Positions 8,228 to 16,748 of a DNA stretch of 64,000 nucleotides are shown one piece after another (the first letter of the stretch is position 1; each line of letters starts with the position of its first letter). The translations under genes were made by a program, and so were the position numbers. The notes beneath the pieces were generated by a model. It made no database searches. It had not been told where the DNA came from and saw nothing but the letters and a program-made list of their open reading frames with translations. Source of the stretch: AP-15 sp963700185 (GTDB taxonomy: Bacteria; Pseudomonadota; Alphaproteobacteria; ATCC43930; CGMCC-115725); the NCBI GenBank assembly GCA_963700185.1, contig CAVOWP010000031.1, positions 460,650 to 524,649 on the forward strand, in the 5' to 3' direction.

Positions 8228-9172
8228 ATGTCAATAGTTGCGCAAGCACAGCCGCTCGACCTCTCTCGCGAGATGCGGAGCTTTATCGGACGGCATACCG
8301 ACAAGAGTTTCGACTGGGATGCCTTCCCCGGAAGCCGCGGTTTCCCCGAATTGGAGCGGGCGCAGATGCGCTATATCGGCGCCGGCGGGTCGCCCAAAGC
8401 CGACGACCCGGGCACACTAAAACCAGGTCGGTTCACGTTGAGCTTGGTGCATCAACCTGTCGGCAAGTACGCGGCCTGTCATTCCCATGAGGTCGTCGAA
8501 CATTTTCTCGTCCTCGAGGGTGTGCTGACAGTCGGCTGGGCGTGGGGCGACGAGGTGATCGAGGCACGCTTGGGGCCAAAGGACATGGTGCTGAACAAGG
8601 CCGGCCGGCCGCACGGCTTTCGCAACGACGGGGTCGAGCCGGTGTTGATGTCGATCAGCGTCGGCACGGGCATGCCGAAACCGCCGGTCTATGTCTGCCA
8701 CCCGCGCGACAGCGATCCGGAGGTCGCCCGCCGTTTCGGCGCCGCGCCGGGCAAAACCCTCGTCTTCGACCCCGACAGCGACGATCCGCGCCAGCAGGAG
8801 TTCGCTCGGCATATCGTGCGTTATGTCGAGCGACGGCCGGTGTGGGATGCCGGGTTCGCCCGATTGGCCTATGTAGGCGAGGGCGGTGCTCCACCCGGCC
8901 AGTATCGGATGGACATGGTCCATCTGCCGAAGGGCGCCGGAGTACGTGGCTATTCGCGCCCTGTCGAGGACGCGTATTTTGTCATCGAGGGCTGCATCAC
9001 TGTCGGCTGGGAGGCGGCCGGGCATACGGTCGAAGAGCGCCTCGGCCCGAAGGACGTGATCTTCAACCCGGCGGGCCGGGTGCACTATTTCCGCAACGAT
9101 GGCGTTACCGACGCAGCGTTCACGCTGCTCGTCGGCACCCCAAAGCCGGATATCCGGTTTCAAGCGGCATGA
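8228..9172 (+). CDS. bicupin domain protein
   Basis: 314 residues made of two homologous cupin barrels. The first has the metal motif (CHSHEVVEHFLVLEG) and the second motif LGPKDMVLNKAGRPHGFRN. The second repeats the layout (EDAYFVIEGCITVGWE, LGPKDVIFNPAGRVHYFRN), but its HxH is replaced by GYSRP, so it probably cannot bind metal in the usual way. Bicupins of this size include aromatic-ring and organic-acid dioxygenases and isomerases. It is followed at once by oppositely oriented oxidoreductase, lyase and dehydrogenase genes, suggesting a catabolic neighbourhood. Substrate unknown. Signal peptide absent. Confidence 0.8.
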   Translation: MSIVAQAQPLDLSREMRSFIGRHTDKSFDWDAFPGSRGFPELERAQMRYIGAGGSPKADDPGTLKPGRFTLSLVHQPVGKYAACHSHEVVEHFLVLEGVLTVGWAWGDEVIEARLGPKDMVLNKAGRPHGFRNDGVEPVLMSISVGTGMPKPPVYVCHPRDSDPEVARRFGAAPGKTLVFDPDSDDPRQQEFARHIVRYVERRPVWDAGFARLAYVGEGGAPPGQYRMDMVHLPKGAGVRGYSRPVEDAYFVIEGCITVGWEAAGHTVEERLGPKDVIFNPAGRVHYFRNDGVTDAAFTLLVGTPKPDIRFQAA

Positions 9173-9184
9173 CCATTGCAGACG

Positions 9185-10195
9185 CTAGGTAGCCGGGGCG
9201 GGTTCCATCATCGCGCGATGAATTTGCGCAACGATCTCGAATGATCGTTTTCGTTTTTCGTGGTCGAAGATGCTCGCCGTCACCATAAGCTCGTCGGCGC
9301 CGGTTCGGCGGATGAAATCTTCGAGGCCGCGTCGGACGGTCTCCGGCCCCCCGACGATCGCGCAAGCCTGCGCCTCGTCGAGGATCGCGTGGGCGTACGG
9401 ATCGAGCCGCGCGTCGAAATCTTCGACCGGCGGCGGCACTCGGCCGCGACGCCCGGTCCTGTTGTTCAGCGTCGACTGCTGCAATGACGAGAACAGGAAC
9501 CGCGCCTCGTGGTCCGATTCCGCCGCGACGACGACGGCGCCGAGCATCACATGGGGCAGGGCGAGTTGCGCCGAGGGGCGGAACCGCTCGCGGTAGATCG
9601 CCATCGCCTGCATCATCATCGCCGGCGCGAAATGCGAGGCGAAGGCGAACGGCAGGCCCAGATACGCCGCGACTTGTGCGCCGTAGAGGCTGGACCCGAG
9701 TATCCAGATCGGCACCTCCAAGCCGGCGCCGGGAACCGCCTGCACCGCCTGACCGGGCTCCGCCGGCTGGAAATAGCCCATCAGTTCCACGACGTCCTGG
9801 GGAAACTGGTCTATGTCGGCGAGCAGGTTTCGGCGGATGGCCCGGTTGGTAATCTGGTCCGACCCTGGCGCGCGGCCCAGGCCCAGCTCGACCCGCCCCG
9901 GATGCAAGGCGGCGAGCGTGCCGAACTGTTCAGCAATCACCAGCGGGGCGTGGTTCGGCAGCATGATGCCGCCGGCGCCGATCCGGATACTGCTCGTGCC
10001 GGCCGCGACATGGGCGAGGGCCACCGCCGTCGCTGCGCTCGCAATTCCCGGCAGGTTATGGTGCTCTGCCATCCAGAAGCGCCGATAGCCGAGCTCCTCG
10101 ACATGACGCGCGAGGTCGAGCGAATTCCGCAATGCCTGCCCGGCATCGCCGCCTTCGGTGATCGGCGAGAGATCGAGAACGGAGAGAGGAACCAT
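9185..10195 (-). CDS. LLM-class flavin-dependent oxidoreductase
   Basis: 336 residues, the usual length for the MsnO8-like branch of bacterial luciferase-like monooxygenases. Conserved stretches include LSVLDLSPI at the start, RFWMAEHHNLPGIAS, GGIMLPNHAPLVIAEQFGTL and VELGLGRAPGSDQ. These form a TIM barrel that uses reduced FMN (supplied by a separate reductase) to oxygenate a substrate. The product is not predictable. The C-terminal tail GADELMVTASIFDHEKRKRS is typical. It starts 47 bases after the PEP-mutase-like gene ends and may be the last gene of a three-gene minus-strand operon. Confidence 0.9.
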   Translation of the reverse strand: MVPLSVLDLSPITEGGDAGQALRNSLDLARHVEELGYRRFWMAEHHNLPGIASAATAVALAHVAAGTSSIRIGAGGIMLPNHAPLVIAEQFGTLAALHPGRVELGLGRAPGSDQITNRAIRRNLLADIDQFPQDVVELMGYFQPAEPGQAVQAVPGAGLEVPIWILGSSLYGAQVAAYLGLPFAFASHFAPAMMMQAMAIYRERFRPSAQLALPHVMLGAVVVAAESDHEARFLFSSLQQSTLNNRTGRRGRVPPPVEDFDARLDPYAHAILDEAQACAIVGGPETVRRGLEDFIRRTGADELMVTASIFDHEKRKRSFEIVAQIHRAMMEPAPAT

Positions 10196-10242
10196 GGGAT
10201 GACTATCCCACCGGACGCAGTAGACCGAAAGCCCCGCTTGCT

Positions 10243-11106
10243 TTAGCGAGGGTCCGGCCAGCGCGCATCCCTGGCGAGGTAGTCCGCCGAGCGGATAGCC
10301 GTCGCCAGTTCCGACGGGCTCGCCATCGGCGGCTTCGCGCCGCCCTTTAGCCCGCCGAGAGCCGCGCGCACCGCTTGCACGGTCGCGGCGAGGATCTCCT
10401 GTGGGTACACGACGATTTTGATGCCCATCCGTTCCAATTCCGCGTCGCCGGGCATGAAGTGCTTACCGGCGGGCGAGACGACGGCGAGGGACGGTTTGCC
10501 GTTGCAGGCTGCCACCGCGGCGCGCATCTCCGCCTCGGTCTGAGGCGAGTCCAGAAACAAAATGTCGGCGCCCTCGACGACGAACGCTTTCAGCCGCGTC
10601 AATGCCTCATCGAACCCGCGGGAGGTGCGGGCGTCGGTTCGAGCGAGCAACAGGATGCCTTCCTCGCGGCATGCCTCAACGGCGGCGCGGCAGCGCAGGA
10701 TGGCGGCGTCGCGCTCGATTACCAGTTTGGCCCCGCTATGGCCGAGCGGGCGAGGCCAAACCTTGTCTTCGATCAGCACCGCGGCGGCGCCCCGGCGGGC
10801 GTAAACGCGGATCGTCTTCTGCACGGCGAGCGTATTGCCATAGCCTGTATCGCCATCGGCCAACCACAGCACATTCGGCGCAGCGGCGATGATGGACTCG
10901 ATCGCGTCGGCCATTTCAGGAAAAGTCAGCAGGTCCATGTCGGGCATGGCGAGACGCATGGCCGAGATGCTGGAGCCGGAGATAAAGGCGGTGCGGAAGC
11001 CGGCTTCCTCGATCAATCGAGCGCCCATGCCGTCGCCGCAGCCGGCCATGATTTGGAGTCCGGGTTGGTCGAGAAGCGCCTTCATCGCGGCGGCCTGCGG
11101 ACGCAT
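10243..11106 (-). CDS. isocitrate lyase/PEP mutase family protein
   Basis: 287 residues. ATG 11106 is preceded by AAAGGAG, and the frame extension upstream to 11271 is not coding. The fold is a PEP-mutase/isocitrate-lyase TIM barrel: N-terminal KALLDQPGLQIMAGCGDGMG, the Mg-binding DGDTGYGN, IEDKVWPR and ARTDA. The catalytic loop of classical isocitrate lyases (KxCGH) reads VWPRPLGHSG here, so the Cys is missing. That argues against isocitrate or methylisocitrate lyase and for a dimethylmalate-lyase-like or oxaloacetate-type activity. It is 23 bases downstream of a D-2-hydroxyacid dehydrogenase, consistent with shared organic-acid catabolism. Confidence 0.85.
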   Translation of the reverse strand: MRPQAAAMKALLDQPGLQIMAGCGDGMGARLIEEAGFRTAFISGSSISAMRLAMPDMDLLTFPEMADAIESIIAAAPNVLWLADGDTGYGNTLAVQKTIRVYARRGAAAVLIEDKVWPRPLGHSGAKLVIERDAAILRCRAAVEACREEGILLLARTDARTSRGFDEALTRLKAFVVEGADILFLDSPQTEAEMRAAVAACNGKPSLAVVSPAGKHFMPGDAELERMGIKIVVYPQEILAATVQAVRAALGGLKGGAKPPMASPSELATAIRSADYLARDARWPDPR

Positions 11107-11129
11107 GATGACTCCTTTGTTGGTGGTGG

Positions 11130-12098
11130 TCAGATCACCTGGTTGCGCAATGGCTCTTCGCCGCGCCGGAGGCGCCATAGATTGTCGCGCAGGATCTCGA
11201 TCACATTGTCCTCGTAACGCCGGGTCTCCCCTGCCGTATGGGGGGTAAGCAGCACGTGCTCCATTCCCCAAAGCGGCGAGTTCGGCGCGAGCGGCTCCTC
11301 TACCGTCACGTCGATGCCGGCGCCGGCGATCCGCTGTGCGGCAAGCGCCTCGACAAGCGCCGCCTCGTCGACGACCCGTCCGCGGGCGACGTTGACGAGA
11401 TAGGCCGAGGGTTTCATCCGGTCGAGCGCCTCGGCGTCGACGAGTTTCTCGGTGTCTTTGGTCAGTGGACAGGTAAGGGCGACAAAATTGGCCTCGGGCA
11501 ACAGGGACTTGAACTCGCCCATCGAGTGCACGGCGTCCGCCGCGCCACGGCCGGCGGCCGGATCGCGCCGCAGCCCGACGACGTGCATATCGAAGGCTTT
11601 GGCAAGCTGGGCAAGGCGCCCCCCGATCTGCCCCAGCCCGACGACCAGAAGCATCTTGCCGCCGAGTTCGTCCTCCCGGCGGGAAAGATCGCCGATCATA
11701 CCGCGCCAGACCCGCTGTGCCTGGTTATCCCGCGCCTCGGGAAGCCGCCGACTCAGTGCGAGGATGAGAGCCATCGCGTGCTCCGAGACCGCGCGGTAGT
11801 TGACGCTGCGTGCACTGGCGAGGCGGATGCCGCGCTTCTTCAGTTCCTCGAGCGGAAACTGGTCAGTGCCGGCGCCAATCGCCTGGATGAAGCGGAGCTG
11901 GCTTGCGCGGTCGAGAAGGCCATCGCGCCACAACCCCGAGATCACCAGCACATGCGCCCGGCCTACCCGGTCCTCCAAACTCTCGAGATCGCGAACGGCG
12001 AAGCTGCCGATGCCGGTATCGAGGGCCGAAAACCGCTCATTCAGTTGATAGGCGACATGAGCGAAGCAGATCGTGAGCTTGTCGTTAGGGGGAAGCAT
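11130..12098 (-). CDS. D-2-hydroxyacid dehydrogenase
   Basis: 322 residues, full length. The NAD-binding motif VVGLGQIGGRLAQLAKAF and the catalytic Arg (VARGRVVDE), Glu (TVEEPLAP) and His (LLTPHTAGE) are all present. The enzyme interconverts a 2-keto acid and a D-2-hydroxy acid with NAD(P)H in the cytoplasm; the natural substrate could be glyoxylate, hydroxypyruvate or a larger keto acid. It heads a minus-strand cluster with the PEP-mutase-like and flavin oxidoreductase genes (gaps of 23 and 47 bases). Confidence 0.9.
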   Translation of the reverse strand: MLPPNDKLTICFAHVAYQLNERFSALDTGIGSFAVRDLESLEDRVGRAHVLVISGLWRDGLLDRASQLRFIQAIGAGTDQFPLEELKKRGIRLASARSVNYRAVSEHAMALILALSRRLPEARDNQAQRVWRGMIGDLSRREDELGGKMLLVVGLGQIGGRLAQLAKAFDMHVVGLRRDPAAGRGAADAVHSMGEFKSLLPEANFVALTCPLTKDTEKLVDAEALDRMKPSAYLVNVARGRVVDEAALVEALAAQRIAGAGIDVTVEEPLAPNSPLWGMEHVLLTPHTAGETRRYEDNVIEILRDNLWRLRRGEEPLRNQVI

Positions 12099-12114
12099 CG
12101 CTTGCCATTAATGC

Positions 12115-13608
12115 CTAGCTGACCGATGTCGGCCGCGGACCGTGCGCCGCCGCACCTTCGGGGATCTCGTGGTGCCGCTGCCGTTGCCGCTGGACATGCT
12201 GCTTCCAGGCAGCGCTGCGATCGCGAATGAAGTCACCGAACTCGTTCGCCGAGGTGAGCACCGGCGACGCCTCCTCATAATGGCCCTTCTCATTGCGGAT
12301 TGGCAAGGCGGCGACCCGCGCTGCCTGGATCCGGTCAATCTTCGACGGCGACGAAGCATTGGGATGATGACCTGTCGAAACCGGGATCGCGACGCCTTCC
12401 AGCGGGTCGTCGTGGCGCGCCGTCCCCAGGGTGAGCACGTCGCCGAGCGTTGCAGCCGCCCGGTCCCGTTGCGTCAGCCGATCGGTGCCCCAGCGCTCGT
12501 GAATGGTCTTGAGAACGGAGGTGTGGTCGATCCGCCCTTGCGCGTTGCGGTAGACCGTGCCGGCCGCGATCAGGGGTGAGACCAAGACCGCCGGCACGCG
12601 CACACCAAAACGGGTGAAATCGAACCCAAATTCTCCGATGGTGCCGTCTCCGGGCGGCACGGCGTCGGCGGGCGGCGCGACATGGTCGTAGCAGCCGCCA
12701 TGCTCGTCATAGTTAATGATGAGCAGGGTCGAGGTCCAGTTCTTGCCGTTGCGCAGCGTGTAATAGACGTTATGAATGAGTTGCTCGCCGGCTGCGACGT
12801 CGTAGTTCGGATGCTGGCTATTGCCCGTGACGTCCCAGCTCGGCTCCAAGAAGGTAAAGGCCGGCAATGTGCCGGCGCTGGCGCGCTCCTGGAAGTCGCG
12901 GAAATGCCCGAAATGACTGTCGTCGGCGTTCTGCGTATCGGGGAAATCGTGACGGGTCAGCGGATCGCGATTGTAGCCGAAGATCGCCCAATCGAGACTC
13001 TTGTCCGAGAGCCGACCAAAGATGCTGGGGGAGGTGGAGATCTTGGTATGGTCGTCGAGATGCCCTTGCGAGGTCCCCGCCAACGCGAAGGTCCGGTTGG
13101 GGATGGTCATTGAAGGAACCGACGAGAACCAAGCGTCACAGACGGCGAAGCCTTTGGCGAGCCCGGACATTATCGGCAGCAGCGCGGGCGTGTACATACC
13201 CATAATCTGGGACGGCTGGGTTCCGGGGAGCGTGTCCTTATAGTGCTTGGCCAGGTCCGAGGCGATGGCGGCCTTGAAATTGATTACGAAACCCTTGTTG
13301 TTTGGAACGGCGCCCGCCCCGGGATCGTCGCTGGAAAACAGCTGATAGTTGGTGTTGTAAAAGCCTTCTCCCGGATCGGCGCCCGGCATCAGATAGGGAT
13401 GCTGGTCAGTGGCCTCAATCCGGTAAACCTTAACCTGCCGGCCCAGATCGTCCGGATTCCATTCATCCCCGGTGAGGCCGTCGAAATCCTGCCCGGCAGG
13501 CGATCGATTTCCGCTATCGGCGTAGAGAAAGCCGAGCATGTAATCGAAGGATCGGTTCTCCAGCATAAGCTGGACAATATGGTCGATCTTGCCGAGTTGG
13601 TTCGCCAT
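12115..13608 (-). CDS. phosphoesterase family protein (phospholipase C/acid phosphatase type)
   Basis: 497 residues from ATG 13608, which has AAGGGGG upstream; the earlier frame start lacks a site. The N-terminal IDHIVQLMLENRSFDYMLGF is the phosphoesterase hallmark (E and N bind the catalytic metal or nucleophile region). Later metal ligands are seen in FLEPSW, NYDEHGGCYDHV and the terminal RIDHTSVLKTIHERWG. The family includes AcpA acid phosphatase and non-haemolytic phospholipase C. Most members are exported, but no signal peptide is seen here, so location is uncertain. It lies 16 bases upstream of the dehydrogenase gene. Confidence 0.85.
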   Translation of the reverse strand: MANQLGKIDHIVQLMLENRSFDYMLGFLYADSGNRSPAGQDFDGLTGDEWNPDDLGRQVKVYRIEATDQHPYLMPGADPGEGFYNTNYQLFSSDDPGAGAVPNNKGFVINFKAAIASDLAKHYKDTLPGTQPSQIMGMYTPALLPIMSGLAKGFAVCDAWFSSVPSMTIPNRTFALAGTSQGHLDDHTKISTSPSIFGRLSDKSLDWAIFGYNRDPLTRHDFPDTQNADDSHFGHFRDFQERASAGTLPAFTFLEPSWDVTGNSQHPNYDVAAGEQLIHNVYYTLRNGKNWTSTLLIINYDEHGGCYDHVAPPADAVPPGDGTIGEFGFDFTRFGVRVPAVLVSPLIAAGTVYRNAQGRIDHTSVLKTIHERWGTDRLTQRDRAAATLGDVLTLGTARHDDPLEGVAIPVSTGHHPNASSPSKIDRIQAARVAALPIRNEKGHYEEASPVLTSANEFGDFIRDRSAAWKQHVQRQRQRHHEIPEGAAAHGPRPTSVS

Positions 13609-13715
13609 GGCCGTCCCCCTTGTGGCATGTCTGGAAACAATCAAACCTATCATTCAATTAAGAAGGATCGAAGACAGGCTCCTTGGGGCGGCATCCGAGC
13701 GTAAAATCGGTTGTC

Positions 13716-14858
13716 CTACGCTGTGCACACGACCCTAACGCCGATGCGCCCCTGCCAGCCCGAGAAGTCGGGGGCAATGCTGTCGCGGTAGGCAGAGCGG
13801 CAAATGGCAGGGTTGTGCGACCACGAGCCGCCGCGCAATATCCTCTGGCTGTCGGAGGGGCCCGAGAGGTTGGGGCTGCCATCGACGGGGACATCGGCAT
13901 AATTGGCGCTCGACTTGTCCAGGCAATACTCCCAAACATTGCCGTGCATGTCGTAGAGACCAAACCGGTTCGGTGGGAATGTGCCCGGAGGCGTCGTTTT
14001 GCCTCGGAAAACGCCAATGGGGCCCTCACCATAGGCGCCCGATTTATACCTCTCGCCGCCATAGATGTCGGAGGCGACGCTCTTGCCGTCGCTTTCGCCG
14101 CACACCGCACCGCCAATTCCACAATAGTTCGCCAGCTCGGGGGTGATGGTCGGCCCGAAATGAAAGGGTCCCATCGTGCCCGCGCGGCAAGCATATTCCC
14201 ATTCGGCTTCGCTCGGCAGCCGATAGGCCCGCCCGGTGATCGCCGTCAGGCGCAGGCAAAATTCTTCCGCCTGATGCCAAGTAATGCTCTCGACAGGAAG
14301 ATCGATGCCCTTAAAGAACGACGAGTTCGGATCAAGGTTTCGGCGGATTTGGTCGGGATGCGCCAATACTGCCGCAGACCACTGGGCCTGAGTGACGGGC
14401 GATGCGCCGATAAAAAACGGAGCGAGCATGACATGGTGCTGCGGACCTTCGTTGCCCTGGCGTTCCGGCTCATCGACCGGCGAGCCCATCGTGAAACTGC
14501 CCCCCGGGATCGAGACCATATCGAGCCCGGCAGCGGAACCGAGACTTTCAGTGAATACCGCGGCCTTGTATTTTTCCGGCGGGTTCCGGACCCCTTTCGA
14601 ATCGACGGTTGTAACGTCGAAAGCAATAGTCCGCAGTGGCGGTTTTGATAACAGCCTGCGAATGGAAGGTGCGGCGATGATGGCGCCGGTCCCAGCGGCT
14701 GCGAGCGCGGCAACTCCCAATGCCTGCCTCCGCGTCACCCTGAGTGGCCGACTGAAGAACCGCCGATCTGGGGCTGGTCGCGCCGCCGGCGCAATGGAGG
14801 CATTGGGTGCGGCGACAGTAGAGGCGGATTGCTCGAACTCGTGTGCCCTCTTTGGCAA
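13716..14858 (-). CDS. formylglycine-generating-enzyme-like (SUMF1) protein with TM anchor
   Basis: 380 residues from a TTG at 14858, or the downstream half of a TIR-SUMF1 fusion. A membrane segment (ALGVAALAAAGTGAIIAA) near residues 47-64 is preceded by RRQ. It is followed by an FGE-sulfatase domain: MVSIPGGSFTMGSPVDEPER, PVTQAQWSAAV, ITWHQAEEFCLRLTAITGRAY, YRLPSEAEWEYACRAGT, NRFGLYDMHGNVWEYCLD and RILRGGSWSHNPAICRSAYR. In anaerobic-sulfatase maturation such proteins oxidise Cys to formylglycine, but many copies in signalling and immunity loci are non-catalytic binding modules. A TAA closes this frame just before the TTG, and the TIR frame overlaps it, so a frameshift near 14860 is the simpler reading. 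Confidence 0.8.
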   Translation of the reverse strand: MPKRAHEFEQSASTVAAPNASIAPAARPAPDRRFFSRPLRVTRRQALGVAALAAAGTGAIIAAPSIRRLLSKPPLRTIAFDVTTVDSKGVRNPPEKYKAAVFTESLGSAAGLDMVSIPGGSFTMGSPVDEPERQGNEGPQHHVMLAPFFIGASPVTQAQWSAAVLAHPDQIRRNLDPNSSFFKGIDLPVESITWHQAEEFCLRLTAITGRAYRLPSEAEWEYACRAGTMGPFHFGPTITPELANYCGIGGAVCGESDGKSVASDIYGGERYKSGAYGEGPIGVFRGKTTPPGTFPPNRFGLYDMHGNVWEYCLDKSSANYADVPVDGSPNLSGPSDSQRILRGGSWSHNPAICRSAYRDSIAPDFSGWQGRIGVRVVCTA

Positions 14859-15312
14859 TGTCGAGATTTAGCCGCCTGACCATTTCCGCAAAATCCGACT
14901 CCCACCGGTTGTGGCTCAGCTCAAACCCGTTGCGATAAACCAGGTCCCTGATATCTGCGGGCAACTGCTCGGGGGCGGGCATATGCGCCCCCTGCACCAG
15001 AATCGGCGTGACAACGATGTCGCGCTTGAGCCCCGCTTCGATCTCCAGGCGCACGAAGTCACCGGGATTGTGTAAGCGTGGTCGGCCCTCTTCGTCTTTG
15101 ACGTCGGCCCAGTCTCTGCCGATCAGCACCAGCATGAGGTCGCAAGATTCCAGTGTTTTTTGCAATGCCCCACGGAAGTCACGGCCCAAAGCGATGCTAT
15201 CCACATCCATGAATACCGAGTTCTTACCCAGCTTGTCTAAAAGTTCGTTGAATAACGCCCTGGCCTCACCGGCAGTGATCTCCCTTCTGTAGCTGATGAA
15301 GACAGTACTCAT
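14548..15312 (-). CDS. TIR domain protein (C-terminus out of frame)
   Basis: The first ~153 residues are a bacterial TIR domain: MSTVFISYRRE at the start, VFMDVDSIALGRDFRGAL, SCDLMLVLIGRDW and GDFVRLEIEAGL (Glu90 and Glu92 are candidate catalytic residues). TIR domains of this kind either hydrolyse or cyclise NAD or act as assembly modules. After residue ~153 (position ~14855) the frame turns into Arg-rich nonsense that ends at 14548. Meanwhile the sensible continuation (SUMF1 domain) is in the neighbouring frame. So the native product is probably a TIR-TM-SUMF1 fusion. It is transcribed divergently from the SLATT gene across 251 bases. Confidence 0.8.
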   Translation of the reverse strand: MSTVFISYRREITAGEARALFNELLDKLGKNSVFMDVDSIALGRDFRGALQKTLESCDLMLVLIGRDWADVKDEEGRPRLHNPGDFVRLEIEAGLKRDIVVTPILVQGAHMPAPEQLPADIRDLVYRNGFELSHNRWESDFAEMVRRLNLDIAKEGTRVRAIRLYCRRTQCLHCAGGATSPRSAVLQSATQGDAEAGIGSCRARSRWDRRHHRRTFHSQAVIKTATADYCFRRYNRRFERGPEPAGKIQGRGIH

Positions 15313-15563
15313 GTAACCTCAACCCCACAGTGCTGTGCGAGCCAGCAATCATCTCCCGATCGGACGGTGCGACTCAAGCACAAATTGGTACGGTATTCTT
15401 CTTCTGCGAATACGTTCATGGCTTGTGGACAGCAATCACGCGGCACCGAAAGACAGGCTCCACGTGATGGTCTGGCTTTTGTTCGCCCTCTAATAACATT
15501 GCTGGTTAAACCGCACGAAGGTAGGATCTCGTAGGTGTCCAGACAGAAAGAGAGAGGAGCGCC

Positions 15564-16235
15564 GTGGCTAACTCTATGACGGATTCCTCGGTCGTCCCGA
15601 TTGATGGCGGTGCTGGAGCCAGGGAGCAAGCCTCGCCAAGGGAGGGCGGCGAGCCGCTCCATGAGCCAACGGAGCAGCCGGCCCAACTCGAAACTCCACA
15701 GGCCGTCGATCATGCTGTAGATGACCCCACAGCAAAGGAACGAGATGCGTTGGCTGAACGATACTTCAAAAATGACTTGGCTGATCAGAAGACTTGGTAC
15801 AGCGAGAAAGCCGGCTCGTTCAAGACACGATCTGAATTATTGGCTCTCCTCACCATCGTGCTGGGGGCATTGATTACGTTCATCCAGGTGTTTGGGGCTG
15901 CACCGTGGGTGCCGATCGTATCGGGGTCGACCGGCGCCATCGTCGCAATCGCGGCGGGTTGGCAACGCATCGCCCGCTATAGTGAGACTTGGATATCGTA
16001 TCGGACCGCTTCGGAGCGGATGAAGCGTGAGCGTCGATTGTATACCCACGGCGCCGGTTCCTACCGTGGATTGCCCCAGCGAGAGGCTTACCTGACGTTC
16101 GTAGAAGCCATCGAGGGTATCATTGCCGAAGAACAGAACATATTTTGGCGAGAGCGCGGAAACCCGCCAACGCCGCCCGTCAATTCCGACGCCAAACTTG
16201 CCGGAGGCCCGCGGGGAACTTCTGCCACCCAATAA
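15564..16235 (+). CDS. SLATT/DUF4231 two-TM protein
   Basis: 223 residues from GTG 15564 behind AGAGAGGAGC. A disordered acidic N-terminus (1-60) precedes the SLATT core: YFKNDLADQKTWYSEKA, TM1 about 91-110 (ELLALLTIVLGALITFIQVF), TM2 about 116-133, then GWQRIARYSETWISYRTASE and a C-terminal helix ending EEQNIFW. SLATT proteins are predicted pore-forming effectors activated by nucleotide signals made by linked enzymes. The divergent TIR gene and the SLOG-like gene downstream fit that scheme. Inference: this is the membrane effector of the cluster. No catalytic residues are expected. Confidence 0.8.
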   Translation: MANSMTDSSVVPIDGGAGAREQASPREGGEPLHEPTEQPAQLETPQAVDHAVDDPTAKERDALAERYFKNDLADQKTWYSEKAGSFKTRSELLALLTIVLGALITFIQVFGAAPWVPIVSGSTGAIVAIAAGWQRIARYSETWISYRTASERMKRERRLYTHGAGSYRGLPQREAYLTFVEAIEGIIAEEQNIFWRERGNPPTPPVNSDAKLAGGPRGTSATQ

Positions 16236-16240
16236 AGGAA

Positions 16241-16290
16241 GGGCGATCCGGAAACAGATGATCGAGGGCGATCCGGAAACAGATGATCGC
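16241..16290 (+). repeat. perfect 25-bp tandem duplication
   Basis: GGGCGATCCGGAAACAGATG followed by ATCGA/C occurs twice back to back (16241-16265, 16266-16290; only the last base differs). It begins 5 bases after the SLATT stop codon. Confidence 0.8.
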
Positions 16291-16316
16291 CCGCATCAGA
16301 TCATGCAGTAAAACTG

Positions 16317-16586
16317 TCAGCCCTTTGCATTGGCGATCGACTGGATCCAGATGGCTTCGTTGGCGGCGTAGGTGCCGGGATGGCCGTTGAGCTTGCGAAC
16401 ATACTCGCCGCCGGCATGGTGTAAGCCGATCACTTGCCAATCCGGCGGCTGCTGCGGCAAGCCTCGGTCGGCCCGCCAAGCGTAATAAACGTTTTGCGTC
16501 ACGCCCTTGTTGGTGCGCCCACCATGGTCGGCCGGGTCGTCCACAAACCCACCCTCCCAGCGCAGAATGAAGGGGAGGGGAGCCAT
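16317..16586 (-). pseudogene. chimeric remnant: GH108 N-terminus joined to trypsin-like C-terminus
   Basis: 89-residue open frame. Residues 1-46 (PFILRWEGGFVDDPADHGG, RTNKGVTQNVYYAWR) match the start of glycosyl hydrolase family 108 endolysins, including the EGG catalytic region. Residues 48-89 (DWQVIGLHHAGGEYVRKLNG, GTYAANEAIWIQSI) look like the C-terminal strands of a trypsin-like S1 peptidase, as found in effector-associated proteases of conflict systems. Neither domain is complete, so this is most likely a deletion scar that kept the frame open. It lies between the SLATT gene and the SLOG-TPR gene. Confidence 0.5.
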
Positions 16587-16748
16587 AAAGGATTGCGATG
16601 TGACAGCTTGCTAGCTCGATCCTCCTAAGCTGGACAGGACAGTGCATGACGGTTTCAGCGAACGATGTGAGGTAGTTCACAATTTAAAAAGCACTTCTTC
16701 GTCATGGCTGTCCTGGTCGTCGCAAAGCCAGATTGCCCGATTGACGGC

